This document shows positions 35,686 through 44,390 of a stretch of 64,000 nt of DNA, piece by piece; the first letter of the stretch is position 1, and each line of letters opens with the position of its first letter. The position numbers were made by a program, and so were the translations under genes. This DNA comes from Meiothermus sp. GTDB taxonomy: Bacteria > Deinococcota > Deinococci > Deinococcales > Thermaceae. The DNA is taken from NCBI RefSeq assembly GCF_026004115.1, contig NZ_BPIM01000001.1, positions 3,018,501 through 3,082,500 on the forward strand. Direction: 5' to 3'. The notes under the pieces are model-generated. The model was not told the DNA's origin, did no database searches, and saw only the letters and a program-made list of their open reading frames with translations.

Positions 35686-36579
35686 ATGGAAGCCCTGCTC
35701 AACACGGTAGTCCCCGTCGCCTTTATCGTTCTGATGGGCTATCTGGTCGGCAAGCGCATAGACTTCGACCTGCAAACGCTCTCCAAACTTTCCATTTACG
35801 TGCTGGTTCCAGTGTTAATTTTCGATGCCATGCTCAGGGCTAAACTGACCGGAGCCAGTGTGATCGGGATTACGGCAGCATTTTTCCTGGCCTCCGTGGC
35901 GCTGTATTTCCTGGGGCTGGGGCTCAGCAAATGGCTGCACCTCGACCAGGGCTCGAGCAAGACCCTAATTGCCTCCGCCACTTTTCCCAACTCGGGCAAC
36001 ATGGGGCTTTCCCTCACCTTTTTTGCCCTGGGGCAGCCCGGTCTGGATCGGGCCATTGTATTCTTCATTGCCAGCAGCGTGCTGATGTTTGGGCTGGGAC
36101 CCGCCTTCTTGCGGGGGGGCGGGTTTGTGCAAAGCCTCTGGTTCACCCTGAGGCTGCCGCTGTTCTGGGCCCTGGCTGGGGGCTTGCTGGTGCGCGGGCT
36201 GGGTATCCCGCTGCCCCTGGGGCTCGACGAAGGGGTACATCTTCTGGGCCAGGCCTGCATTCCGGTAATGCTGCTCACACTGGGTATTCAGATTGCCAAA
36301 TCCAAACCCGAGTGGGGACAGTTTGAGCTTCAGGCCAGCAGCCTGCGGCTTTTAGCAGCCCCTGCGCTGGCTGGGCTGGCCGGGTGGGCTCTGGGCCTGG
36401 AGCGTCTGGACATTCAGGTGCTGGTACTGCAAAGCGCCATGCCCATTGCGGTGAATGCTTTTCTGATGGCGGGGGAGTTTGGTGGGGATGGTCTCCGGGC
36501 GGCCAGGGCGGTGGTGGCCTCTTCGGTCTTATCTTTCCTCACGATTCCGGTGGTGCTCCTGTGGATTGGCCTGGGTTAG
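35686..36579 (+). CDS. AEC family transporter (auxin efflux carrier-like permease)
   Basis: Membrane carrier of 297 residues with about ten transmembrane helices. The family-typical SATFPNSGNMGLSL segment in the middle and AMPIAVNAFLMAGEFGGD near the C-terminus are present. Members export or import small organic acids such as malate; the substrate here is unknown. The ATG at 35686 starts the first helix. It stands alone, divergent from the membrane protein at 35113-35559. Confidence 0.88.
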   Translation: MEALLNTVVPVAFIVLMGYLVGKRIDFDLQTLSKLSIYVLVPVLIFDAMLRAKLTGASVIGITAAFFLASVALYFLGLGLSKWLHLDQGSSKTLIASATFPNSGNMGLSLTFFALGQPGLDRAIVFFIASSVLMFGLGPAFLRGGGFVQSLWFTLRLPLFWALAGGLLVRGLGIPLPLGLDEGVHLLGQACIPVMLLTLGIQIAKSKPEWGQFELQASSLRLLAAPALAGLAGWALGLERLDIQVLVLQSAMPIAVNAFLMAGEFGGDGLRAARAVVASSVLSFLTIPVVLLWIGLG

Positions 36580-36656
36580 GCCCACGGAAACAACCCTCAC
36601 CACACCAGCTTTACGCGTGTAGCCAACTTTCAGTAATGCACAAGGTGCGGGATGTT

Positions 36657-36777
36657 AAGTGCGCCCACATTAGATTTTTGTGGTGACGGTCTCGGCGAAA
36701 GAAGTGGCCGGTCTTCAAAGCGGCGCAGCTTATGGGCTCCCCTTTTCGGGTAGAGCAAATTCCTAACGTTGTTGTAC
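36657..36777 (-). repeat. Dispersed 122-bp repeat, copy B
   Basis: Reverse complement of the copy at 13957-14078 with about five differences. It sits in the 342-base gap (36580-36921) between the AEC carrier gene and the lipoprotein gene; the rest of that gap shows no gene or terminator. Confidence 0.8.
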
Positions 36778-36921
36778 TTAGGAAGTAGGTAGTGCATTTC
36801 AAAGCCCTAATACCAACTTCAGCCAGATACCCAACTCTCAGCGACGCGCAAGGTGGGAGTGAACGACAGGAGGTAGGTTGCGGTTTTCAAACGCCTGTCC
36901 CCTGACCCCTATTCCCTAGGT

Positions 36922-37317
36922 TCAGGAACCGGGTGGAGACGCAGGCGGCGCTGGAAGCAAGGGGGTGCCGACCTCGAGCTGCAAGACCGGGCTTTTCTGC
37001 ACCAGCACCATGAGCCGGTAATAGCCATCGTCCAGACGATCAAAGCGGGCCTCGAAAGTGCCCGGTTGTTCGACCCAGATGGAGCGCTCCTGGAAGAGCT
37101 GATCGCCCTTGTACCAGCGCAGCTCGAGGTAGCCCGGCTCGGCCATGCGCCGCACAGTCAGCTTGGCGACCGCTCCACGTTCGATGGTTTCCAGGGTTCC
37201 ACTCAGGCTGGTGCGGTCCGGTAGCGTAGCCCGACCAGGATCCAGCGGAAGGAAGGTATAGCGGCAGCCTGGCAGCAGCAGCCAGCCCAGCAAAAGAATC
37301 CAGCGCAGGTAGTTCAT
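36922..37317 (-). CDS. Putative lipoprotein
   Basis: Lipoprotein of 131 residues with a signal peptide ending in the lipobox LLPGC (lipidated Cys at about residue 18). The rest is beta-rich with a DGYYRLMVLVQ motif and a Pro-rich tail; no family was recognised. GGGAAGGA precedes the ATG. Its start overlaps the end of rsmE by four bases, so the two are coupled. Confidence 0.7.
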   Translation of the reverse strand: MNYLRWILLLGWLLLPGCRYTFLPLDPGRATLPDRTSLSGTLETIERGAVAKLTVRRMAEPGYLELRWYKGDQLFQERSIWVEQPGTFEARFDRLDDGYYRLMVLVQKSPVLQLEVGTPLLPAPPASPPGS

Positions 37318-38012
37318 AATCCTTCCCCTGCCGTAACCAGGCTCAAAAGAGCAATGGGGGCGGTCTCGGCCCGCAGGATACGGGGCCCTAATGTGACGGG
37401 CGTGAAGCCTTGCTGTTCAAGGAATTCAACTTCAGCCTCGCTTAAGCCCCCCTCGGGGCCGGTGAGGAGGGCCGTGGGCTTTTCGGGGTTATAGGTGTCC
37501 CGCACCCGGCGCGAGACCCTGGGATGGGCCACAAAGCCCTGGTCGATGGTCGGAACTTCGTTGAGGGGTAGCATGGGCGTGACTTCGGGTACGACGCTGC
37601 GCTCACACTGTTTGGCGGCCTCGAGCACAACCCGACGCAGGCGCAGTAGCTTGTTTTCGCTTAGTTCTCTTACCACGCAGTGCTGGGTCAGGATGGGCAC
37701 AATCCGGCTGGCCCCCAGCTCGGTAGCCGCCCGTACCACCTCAGCTAAGTGGTCACCTTTGAGTAGAGCCACAAACAAGGTTATGGTCTGTGGCGGCTCT
37801 TTGCGGGCCGGCCAGGTTTCTACGACTTGCAGGCGTACAAAGCCCTGCTCGAGCTGTAAAACTCGAGCACGGCCCTCCAGGCCTTTCCCATCAAACACAC
37901 TTAAGAAATCGCCTTCCCTGGCCCGCAGCACCTCCAGCAGGTGGTGTGCTTCCCGCCCGGATAGCTCAACCTCGGATCGGATAACCTCAACAAAAGCACG
38001 GTGTGGGCGCAT
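37314..38012 (-). CDS. rsmE: 16S rRNA (uracil-1498-N3)-methyltransferase RsmE
   Basis: SPOUT-class methyltransferase of 232 residues that modifies U1498 of 16S rRNA. The N-terminal PUA-like domain (about 1-70, with HHLLEVLRAREGD) is followed by the knotted SAM domain with LLKGDHLAEVVRAATELGASRIVPI, CERSVVPEV, LLTGPEGGLSEAEVE and LGPRILRAETAP. The gene follows prmA by 23 bases, forming a ribosome-modification operon. Confidence 0.94.
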   Translation of the reverse strand: MRPHRAFVEVIRSEVELSGREAHHLLEVLRAREGDFLSVFDGKGLEGRARVLQLEQGFVRLQVVETWPARKEPPQTITLFVALLKGDHLAEVVRAATELGASRIVPILTQHCVVRELSENKLLRLRRVVLEAAKQCERSVVPEVTPMLPLNEVPTIDQGFVAHPRVSRRVRDTYNPEKPTALLTGPEGGLSEAEVEFLEQQGFTPVTLGPRILRAETAPIALLSLVTAGEGL

Positions 38013-38035
38013 GTACTAAGCCTTTTGAAGGGGAA

Positions 38036-38797
38036 TCAGCGTGCGGCGTAGATCAGACAAACCCACTCGCCCTCCTGTCGCCGGGCCAGAAGCGCGAAAG
38101 CGCTGGCCTCGAGAGCCTCCCGAACCAGGGCCTCCCGCTCAACCAATATGCCGCTCAAGACAAGGGTTCCGCAGATACCGAAAAGCCCCCGGTATTTTGG
38201 GGCAAAATAGGCGTGAAGCTCGGCATAGAGGTTGGCCACCGCCAGGTCAAAGGGGCCTTCTACATCGTCCAGGCTGCCCAGCTCGAAGGATACCTTAACC
38301 TGGTTCAGCTTTGCATTTTCGCTGGCCTGGGGAATCACCGCCGGGTCTATGTCGATGCCCACCGCTTGGGCCCCCAGCATGGCCGCCCCAATAGCCAGGA
38401 TACCCGAGCCCGTCCCAAGGTCGAGGACGCGCATATCCGGCTCCACACGCTCAGCCAGGGCTTCCAGGGCCATGCGGGTGGTCTCGTGATGACCGGTGCC
38501 AAAGGCCATGCCCGGCTCAATGATGATCCGCTGTTCCTCGCCGCCCCACTCGTGCCACGGGGCCAGCACCACAAAAGGCCCTGCTACCACCGGTTTTAAG
38601 TCCCGCTTGTAGGCCTCCAGCCAGTCGGTGTCTGGGAGCTCGAGCCACTCTCCCGGAAAGGGCAGCTCCCTGCGTTCGGGAAAATAGGCCCATACTTCAC
38701 CGGGCTTTTCCTCGAGGCCCCGGGCCCCCAGGTCGAACAGGGCAGCTGAATAAATGTCCACAGTTTCAAAGTCACCGCGCAGACGAAAAACGTGCAT
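38036..38797 (-). CDS. prmA: Ribosomal protein L11 methyltransferase
   Basis: SAM-dependent enzyme of 253 residues that trimethylates L11. Motifs: PGMAFGTGHHETTRMALEAL, VLDLGTGSGILAIGAAMLGA (SAM site), VGIDIDP, and NLYAELH in place of the usual NILA. It is shorter than the E. coli enzyme, as in Thermus. TAAAAT lies five bases before the ATG with no Shine-Dalgarno, as for other leaderless candidates here. rsmE follows immediately. Confidence 0.92.
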   Translation of the reverse strand: MHVFRLRGDFETVDIYSAALFDLGARGLEEKPGEVWAYFPERRELPFPGEWLELPDTDWLEAYKRDLKPVVAGPFVVLAPWHEWGGEEQRIIIEPGMAFGTGHHETTRMALEALAERVEPDMRVLDLGTGSGILAIGAAMLGAQAVGIDIDPAVIPQASENAKLNQVKVSFELGSLDDVEGPFDLAVANLYAELHAYFAPKYRGLFGICGTLVLSGILVEREALVREALEASAFALLARRQEGEWVCLIYAAR

Positions 38798-38922
38798 ACC
38801 GTATTTTATCGCTTTAGATGCCAGGCTGCCCCCTGATTTGTAGGCCGATTGACGGGGGGGTAGCGATGCCTCGATCTAACATGAGTGCCTGACTGTTTAT
38901 GCGCCAGGCAGCAAACCCCGTA

Positions 38923-39840
38923 TTACTGACCCTTGCTGAGGGTGAGGCGAATCCTGCCCGAAATTGAACCACCGGGTTCCAGTACCTGCACGCCCGTATC
39001 GCTCCACCCCTGTGCCAGCAGGTTAAAGCCATTGGTAGCATGTGTCGCCGGTTCCAAAGCCACGCTCCCGTCCGGTGCAGTGAATACCACCAGATGCGAA
39101 TAAATGGGGTCTGCGCGGAGCTCCAGCTGCCAGCCCGAACCAGGCCATTCTAGGTGCAGTACCCCCGTCCAGCCGACAAAAACGTGATCCAGGGCAGCCA
39201 TGCCCAGTGCTCTGGGCTGCGAGAAGTCGAGCTGTGGAGGGATGGCCTCCGCAGGTCGGTTAGGAATGCCGGTAGCATCGGTCAGGTAGACTCGCTCGGC
39301 CTCGAAGGAGAGCTGGGCTTCGGCAGAGTTGCCCAGGTGGCGCATGAAGTAGGGGTGATGTCCAAAGCCCGCCGGCATCGGCCCGGTACCCACGTTTTGC
39401 AAAGCGGTCAGGATTTCGACGCCGTCGTCCAGCAGGTAGTACTGCATTTGTGCGGTGAAGGGAAAAGGAAAATTGATGTCTGGGAAAGCTCGAGCGTCAA
39501 AATCGCACTGCAAGATGTGCTCGTCAAAACGCTGCACCTTCCAGGCCCGTCCGTGAACTTCTCCGTGAATGGTTTGCCGTCCATCGATCCAGTTTGGGCG
39601 AAGCGTGTAGGTTCTCCCCGCAAACTGAAAGCGCCCATCCCGGATGCGGTTGGAATAGGGGGCCAGCAAGTAGCTCGAGGTATCGGGTGAGTGCCTTTGT
39701 ACCAGGGCTGCCGGCGAAGTAGGGCGCAAAACGGGTAACCAGAAGCCCTGTTCATAGAGCTCGAGGCCCACCACACTGGCCCCGAGTTCTGGCGCAACCG
39801 TAAGACGCAAAAGAGGGTTCTGCAAGATCTGAAGGTTCAT
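38923..39840 (-). CDS. Aldose 1-epimerase (mutarotase)
   Basis: Sugar mutarotase of 305 residues that interconverts alpha and beta anomers. Visible features: the substrate Arg in YSNRIRDGRF, the His in TIHGEVHGRAW, FGHHPYF with the catalytic His, and the C-terminal catalytic Glu in VALEPATHATNGFN. The ATG at 39840 is preceded by TTGAGG. It is divergent from the lacI-type gene, separated by 301 bases with promoter and operators, so it is probably part of the same sugar regulon; it would supply the correct anomer to the aldose dehydrogenase. Confidence 0.9.
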   Translation of the reverse strand: MNLQILQNPLLRLTVAPELGASVVGLELYEQGFWLPVLRPTSPAALVQRHSPDTSSYLLAPYSNRIRDGRFQFAGRTYTLRPNWIDGRQTIHGEVHGRAWKVQRFDEHILQCDFDARAFPDINFPFPFTAQMQYYLLDDGVEILTALQNVGTGPMPAGFGHHPYFMRHLGNSAEAQLSFEAERVYLTDATGIPNRPAEAIPPQLDFSQPRALGMAALDHVFVGWTGVLHLEWPGSGWQLELRADPIYSHLVVFTAPDGSVALEPATHATNGFNLLAQGWSDTGVQVLEPGGSISGRIRLTLSKGQ

Positions 39841-40003
39841 CAGCCTCAAGCGTACAAAATCGGGCCGGGTTTGGGGCGAATCATCGAAGGCTTCGATTTA
39901 CTCGGACAAACACAAGTGAGACTTTGTGAGTAAAAATAGGGGAACCATTCCAGCAAAGAGGAGATTCCTCAAAGAGCTAAGTTGAGTCGGCGAATTTCAA
40001 ATC

Positions 40004-40032
40004 TTGACAGATCGGCCAGCGGTGCGTTAAGA
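40004..40032 (+). promoter_or_regulatory. Sigma-70-type promoter of the lacI-type gene
   Basis: TTGACA (40004-40009), 17 bases, TTAAGA (40027-40032). Operator 1 begins five bases past the -10 box, over the expected transcription start. The rest of the divergent gap (39841-40003) shows no second clear promoter for the epimerase. Confidence 0.6.
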
Positions 40033-40036
40033 TTTC

Positions 40037-40050
40037 TGAAATCGTTGTCA
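40037..40050 (+). promoter_or_regulatory. LacI-type operator 1
   Basis: TGAAATCGTTGTCA is an imperfect 14-bp palindrome with a central CG, the form bound by LacI/GalR regulators. It matches operator 2 in reverse complement at 13 of 14 positions. Confidence 0.6.
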
Positions 40051-40112
40051 AAAAAATAAGTAACTAAGTTCTCCTTTCCCTTAGTGGACGTATTTTCTTG
40101 GTTTTCTAGAAG

Positions 40113-40126
40113 TGACAACGATTGCA
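40113..40126 (-). promoter_or_regulatory. LacI-type operator 2
   Basis: TGACAACGATTGCA, 76 bases from operator 1 and 16 bases before the regulator start codon. Two sites about seven helical turns apart would allow a loop that represses the regulator gene and possibly the divergent epimerase gene. Confidence 0.6.
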
Positions 40127-40141
40127 GGCCTCGATATAAAT

Positions 40142-41164
40142 ATGATCAAAATTGCAGATGTAGCTAATATCGCTAAAGTTTCACCGTCCACCGTTTCGCG
40201 GGCGCTAACCAAACCCGATTTGGTTGCACGCGAAACCCGTGAACGGGTTTTGCAGGCAGCGCAACAACTGGGGTACCAGCCTAACAAGTTGGCCAGGGGT
40301 TTACGAAAGCAAAAGAACCACTTACTGGGTTTGATTGTGGGGGATATTCTGGCACCTTTCCATGCCACCTTGGCAAAGGGTGTTCAGGACGCCGCAGAGA
40401 AACACGGCTATATGGTGTTTCTATTCAATTCTGACGAGCAACCCGAAAAGGAGGCTCGCTACCTACAAGAGCTGCAAAGTCACTTACCTGAAGGACTGCT
40501 CTTAGTACCCACCGCCCAGACTCGTCAGCACCTACACGGCTTTCCTAGCATGCGCAACCTGCCCATCATCGAACTGGATCGTACTAGTGGCACCCCAGGG
40601 GTACACGCGGTGTTGGTCGAGAATATCCTGGGCGCCCGTGAAGCAGTGGAGCACCTAATTCAACTCGGACACCGCAGAATCGGGATGGTAGCTGGTGAGC
40701 CGGTCATCACAACCGCGCAGGAACGGCTCGAAGGTTATCGCCAGGCGCTCGAGCAGGCCGGAATTACGTTCGATGAGCGGCTTGTTGCCATCGGGTACCA
40801 CAAGGAGGAGGGTGGATATGCCGCTGCCCTGGAACTCCTTCGACGCCCTCCCGCCGATCGGCCCACGGCCCTTTTTGTGGGAAATAGCGAGATGGCTGCC
40901 GGAACAGTACAGGCTATCCGCGATCTGGACTTGCGCATACCCGATCAGGTTTCGCTAGTTTCCTTCGACGATACCCGCTGGGCCCAGCTGATGAAACCCG
41001 CTCTGACGGTGGTGGCTCAGCCCGCCTACGAGATCGGTTTTTTAGCTTGTGAGACCCTAGTGTCATTACTGCGACAGAAGAAGTCGCTCGACAGCCAAAC
41101 CTTACGACTGAAAACCCGCTTGCTGATCCGGCAGTCAACCACCCGGCCAAACGAGGAAGGTTAA
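40142..41164 (+). CDS. LacI/GalR family transcriptional regulator
   Basis: Sugar-responsive regulator of 340 residues. The N-terminal helix-turn-helix reads IKIADVANIAKVSPSTVSRAL with the hinge helix LGYQPNKLARGLR; the periplasmic-binding-like sensor domain (about 60-335) has GLIVGDIL and LVSFDDTRWAQLM. The ATG at 40142 starts the normal family N-terminus; a GTG 30 bases upstream would overlap operator 2. It heads a row of sugar genes in the same direction and is probably their repressor. One base separates its stop from the next start. Confidence 0.9.
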   Translation: MIKIADVANIAKVSPSTVSRALTKPDLVARETRERVLQAAQQLGYQPNKLARGLRKQKNHLLGLIVGDILAPFHATLAKGVQDAAEKHGYMVFLFNSDEQPEKEARYLQELQSHLPEGLLLVPTAQTRQHLHGFPSMRNLPIIELDRTSGTPGVHAVLVENILGAREAVEHLIQLGHRRIGMVAGEPVITTAQERLEGYRQALEQAGITFDERLVAIGYHKEEGGYAAALELLRRPPADRPTALFVGNSEMAAGTVQAIRDLDLRIPDQVSLVSFDDTRWAQLMKPALTVVAQPAYEIGFLACETLVSLLRQKKSLDSQTLRLKTRLLIRQSTTRPNEEG

Positions 41165-41165
41165 G

Positions 41166-41819
41166 ATGCGACTTTTCCTGGATTCTGCAAACCTGAGCCA
41201 GCTGCAACCCTTGCTTAGGACAGGTGTTTTTTATGGCGTGACCACCAATCCCTTGATTCTAAGGGAAAGCGGCCTCTCTATCGCCGAGCTACCCTCCTTC
41301 ACCCAGGCAGTGCTCCAGGCAGGAGCAAGGGCCGTATTTCTACAGGCCTGGGGTCGTCAAACCGAAGTCCTTTATCAGTGTGGCCGGTTTCTTGCCAGCA
41401 TCGACGGGCGGGTGGTTGTGAAACTTACTGCGACCCAGGAGGGCTTGAGCGCAGCCAGTCGGTTAGCCGCTGAGGGAGTACACACCTGCATCACGGCTGT
41501 CTACACCCCATTTCAAGCTCTGCTGGCCTCTGCGGTGGGTGCAACCTTCGTGGCGCCCTACCTGGGTCGCATCAACGACTCAGGGCGCGACGGGTACGCA
41601 ATTATCGCGAAAATGGCTGAGTCCTTGAAGCACACAAGTTCCAGAACTGAAATACTGGCCGCCTCTATCCGAAGCACCGCCGACCTGGTGACACTTGCAC
41701 AGGAGGGTGTGCGGTGCATAACCTTTTCGGTACCAATTGCCGAAAGGCTTTTTCAAGAGCCTATGACCCTCGAGGCCGCCGAAGCTTTTGAGCAGGCCAT
41801 ACAGGAAGTGAGCTTATGA
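41166..41819 (+). CDS. Transaldolase-family aldolase, second copy
   Basis: Small transaldolase/FSA-type protein of 217 residues. LFLDSANLSQLQPLLRTGVFYGVTTNPLIL, the Schiff-base Lys in VVKLTATQEGLSAA, APYLGRINDSGRDG and ILAASIRSTADLV mark the family. It is clearly divergent from the copy at 18160-18810. Position between the lacI-type regulator and a sugar kinase suggests a catabolic aldolase acting on a sugar phosphate such as fructose 6-phosphate (inference). The stop overlaps the kinase start by four bases. Confidence 0.85.
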   Translation: MRLFLDSANLSQLQPLLRTGVFYGVTTNPLILRESGLSIAELPSFTQAVLQAGARAVFLQAWGRQTEVLYQCGRFLASIDGRVVVKLTATQEGLSAASRLAAEGVHTCITAVYTPFQALLASAVGATFVAPYLGRINDSGRDGYAIIAKMAESLKHTSSRTEILAASIRSTADLVTLAQEGVRCITFSVPIAERLFQEPMTLEAAEAFEQAIQEVSL

Positions 41820-42736
41820 TCGTGGTAGCCGGTGAGGCCTTGATTGATCTCAAGCCCGTGGAGAGTCGGAACGGCTTTTTACTCAGCCCCCACCCCGGCG
41901 GCTCGCCCTACAATGTAGCGCTCAGCCTGGGGCGGCTGGGTGCCCCGGTGGCCTTTTTGGGTCGTTTCTCCACCGACTTCTTTGGGCAGTTGCTGCGGGC
42001 ACATCTCCAGAAGAGCCGGGTTGACCTCAGCTACACTGCACAAGGCCCCGAACTCACTACCCTGGCCGTGGTAACTCCGGGCGCACAGGGGGAGTCCTTT
42101 TCCTTTTACGCCCATCGAACGGCCGATACGCTGCTGAATCCAAAGGATCTGCCCCACACACTTCCCGATGGAGCGCCCTTGCATTTCGGCTCAATTTCGC
42201 TTGTGCTCGAGCCCACCGCCAGCACCCTCGAGACCCTGATGCGACGAGAGGCCGGTCGGCGCCTGATCTCGCTCGATCCCAACGTAAGACCTTTTCTGAT
42301 TCAGAATAAAGAAGCCTATAAAGCACGCCTTCGGAGTTGGCTTTCTCAAAGCAACCTGGTCAAAGTCAGCCAGGCCGACCTGGACTGGCTATATCCGGGT
42401 TTATCTATAGAGCAAATTGCCCGGGAATGGCTCGAGCTAGGCCCCGAGTGGGTGGTAGTAACCCTGGGCTCCGCTGGGGCAGCGGCCTTTTCGCGGACGT
42501 GTGAAGCGCGGGTTGAAGCCCCCCAAATAACCGTTGTCGACACCGTGGGTGCCGGGGATGCCTTCATGGCAGGTCTACTGGCGGGTCTAAACCACTCTGG
42601 TTTCACTTCCAGTACGAAACTGGCTTCGCTTGACCTCGAGCAGATTGCCGGTCTGCTCTCGTTTGCGACAAAGGTGGCTACCCTAACCTGCACCCGGGCT
42701 GGGGCAGACCCCCCTTGGCAGGAGGAGGTGATATAA
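41816..42736 (+). CDS. PfkB family sugar kinase (fructokinase-like)
   Basis: Ribokinase-fold kinase of 306 residues. The N-terminal GEALIDL, HPGGSPYNVALSLGRLGAPVAFLGRFSTDFFG and the C-terminal anion-hole and catalytic motif DTVGAGDAFMAGLL with the base Asp are present. The first half is closest to bacterial fructokinases. Coupled by overlap with the aldolase, it could make a ketose phosphate for the latter. How these two relate to the fucose enzymes downstream is not evident; they may serve a second sugar under the same regulator. Confidence 0.85.
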   Translation: MIVVAGEALIDLKPVESRNGFLLSPHPGGSPYNVALSLGRLGAPVAFLGRFSTDFFGQLLRAHLQKSRVDLSYTAQGPELTTLAVVTPGAQGESFSFYAHRTADTLLNPKDLPHTLPDGAPLHFGSISLVLEPTASTLETLMRREAGRRLISLDPNVRPFLIQNKEAYKARLRSWLSQSNLVKVSQADLDWLYPGLSIEQIAREWLELGPEWVVVTLGSAGAAAFSRTCEARVEAPQITVVDTVGAGDAFMAGLLAGLNHSGFTSSTKLASLDLEQIAGLLSFATKVATLTCTRAGADPPWQEEVI

Positions 42737-42804
42737 ACCCAGGGTGGCGAGGCCCTGTAGCCAGCGCGCCAACGATGAGCCGTAGAGCCACGCCAGCCTT
42801 GGGT
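42737..42804 (+). other. Long imperfect hairpin between kinase and binding-protein genes
   Basis: ACCCAGGGTGGCG right after the kinase stop pairs with CGCCAGCCTTGGGT at 42791-42804, enclosing about 40 bases. No T-run follows. It may be a processing or attenuation structure that separates the upstream genes from the strongly expressed binding-protein gene. The remaining 64 bases carry GGAGGT seven bases before the ATG. Confidence 0.45.
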
Positions 42805-42868
42805 ACCCCGCGCACATAAGGAAACGATTCGGCCTAAGTCAAATCTCTCCTCAGCGGAGGTAGTCAGC

Positions 42869-44341
42869 ATGATACCAAATCTTGCACGGTTGTTTTTTTT
42901 AGTCTTGTTTCTAGTTCCGGCCCTGGCCCAGACCGGGCGCTTTCAGGGTGTCAGCATCAATGTGCTGACTTTTACCGGTCCCCAAATTGCCGAGCCCCTT
43001 CGTCGCCATGCAGCCGCCTTTGAGCGGGCTACCGGGGCCAAAGTTAACGTGACCGTGGTGCCTTTCTCCGACCTGTACCAGCAAATTCTGACCGACGCAA
43101 CCACCGGCACCAACAGCTACGATGCTTGGATCTTCGCACCCCAGTGGATGGCCGACTTTGCTCCCGCAGGTATTATGGAAGATCTGACTGCACGGGTGCG
43201 GGCCGATACCGCCATCCAGTGGAGCGACATCGGGGTGTTCTTCCGTGAGTTCAGCGCTTTGTACGGAGGCAAAATTCTGACCATCCCGCTGGACGGCGAC
43301 TTCCAGATGGTCTACTACCGCACCGATGTGCTGCGTCAACTCGGTCTGCAGCCCCCCCAGACCTGGGACGACTACCTCAACATCGCCCAGCGCGCCAATG
43401 GACGGGACATGAACGGGGATGGCCGCCCCGACTTTGGAAGCTGTATCGCCAAGAAGCGCAACGCCCAGAGCTACTGGATGTTTATGAGCATCCTGGGAGG
43501 GTATGTCCAGACCCAGGGTACGCGCCAGGGCGCTTTCTTCGACACCCGAAATATGCAGCCGCTGGTGAAAAATCAGGCTTTTGCTGAGGCCTTACGCGTG
43601 TACAAAGAGACCACCCGTTTTGGCCCACCCGATGAGCTCAACCTGGATGTGGGCGATACCCGTGGGCTCTTCACCAGTGGGCGCTGTGCCCTCTCGATTG
43701 ACTGGGGGGATATAGGCCCGTTGTCCATCGATCCTCAAACCTCCAAGGTCAAGGATCTGGTGGGGGCCGTAATTTTGCCGGGTAGCCGCAGGATACTGGA
43801 TCGGAACACCGGCAACCTGGTTAACTGCAACGCACAGCTCTGCCCACACGCCATCAATGGGGTCAACCGTGCCCCTTACGCAGCTTTTGGGGGCTGGTCG
43901 GGCGGCATCAACGCCAAAGCAGCGGCGGCCAAGAAGGATGCGGCGTACGCACTTTTCAGCTACATGAGCCAGCCTGCTCAGTCGAACAAGGACGTGACCA
44001 TTGGCATTACCGGCTTTAACCCCTACCGGGTCTCGCAGTTCCGCGACATTCAGACCTGGGTGGCGGCTGGCTTTAGCGAGGCCGGGGCCCGCAACTACCT
44101 GACCGCTATCCAGCAGAGCCTCAACAGCCCCAACATGGTGCTAGATCTACGAATTCCCAAGGCCCAGCAGTACCAACAGGTGGTGCTGGACCGAGTGCTC
44201 TCGGAATACCTGGCCGGTCAGCTTACCATTGCACAAGCCCAGGAACAAATCCATAACGGCTGGGAGGAAATCACCAACGCCGAAGGGCGACAGAAGCAGC
44301 TACAGGCCTACCTGGCCTCGCTGGGGATTGCCGGAAGATAG
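42869..44341 (+). CDS. Sugar ABC transporter substrate-binding protein
   Basis: Secreted solute-binding protein of 490 residues in the family 1 (maltose/multiple-sugar) group. A signal peptide (residues 1-21, ending ALA-Q) is followed by the two-lobe fold with INVLTFTGPQIAEPLRRHAAAFERATG and the family region near ALSIDWGDIGP. It is longer than the common 420 residues. No lipobox Cys is present, so it is probably free or held by its signal. It opens the 13-kb run of fucose-route genes; L-fucose or a fucose-containing oligosaccharide is the likely ligand (inference). Confidence 0.88.
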   Translation: MIPNLARLFFLVLFLVPALAQTGRFQGVSINVLTFTGPQIAEPLRRHAAAFERATGAKVNVTVVPFSDLYQQILTDATTGTNSYDAWIFAPQWMADFAPAGIMEDLTARVRADTAIQWSDIGVFFREFSALYGGKILTIPLDGDFQMVYYRTDVLRQLGLQPPQTWDDYLNIAQRANGRDMNGDGRPDFGSCIAKKRNAQSYWMFMSILGGYVQTQGTRQGAFFDTRNMQPLVKNQAFAEALRVYKETTRFGPPDELNLDVGDTRGLFTSGRCALSIDWGDIGPLSIDPQTSKVKDLVGAVILPGSRRILDRNTGNLVNCNAQLCPHAINGVNRAPYAAFGGWSGGINAKAAAAKKDAAYALFSYMSQPAQSNKDVTIGITGFNPYRVSQFRDIQTWVAAGFSEAGARNYLTAIQQSLNSPNMVLDLRIPKAQQYQQVVLDRVLSEYLAGQLTIAQAQEQIHNGWEEITNAEGRQKQLQAYLASLGIAGR

Positions 44342-44349
44342 ACCGTATG

Positions 44350-44373
44350 GGGTGGGGGCGGCCGCCCCCACCC
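44350..44373 (+). other. Perfect 24-bp GC-rich palindrome after the binding-protein gene
   Basis: GGGTGGGGGCGG followed by its exact complement, nine bases past the stop of the binding protein and 17 before the permease gene. Such hairpins commonly protect the upstream mRNA so that binding protein is made in excess of permease. There is no T-run. Confidence 0.65.
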
Positions 44374-44390
44374 GCCACTGGATATAAGAG

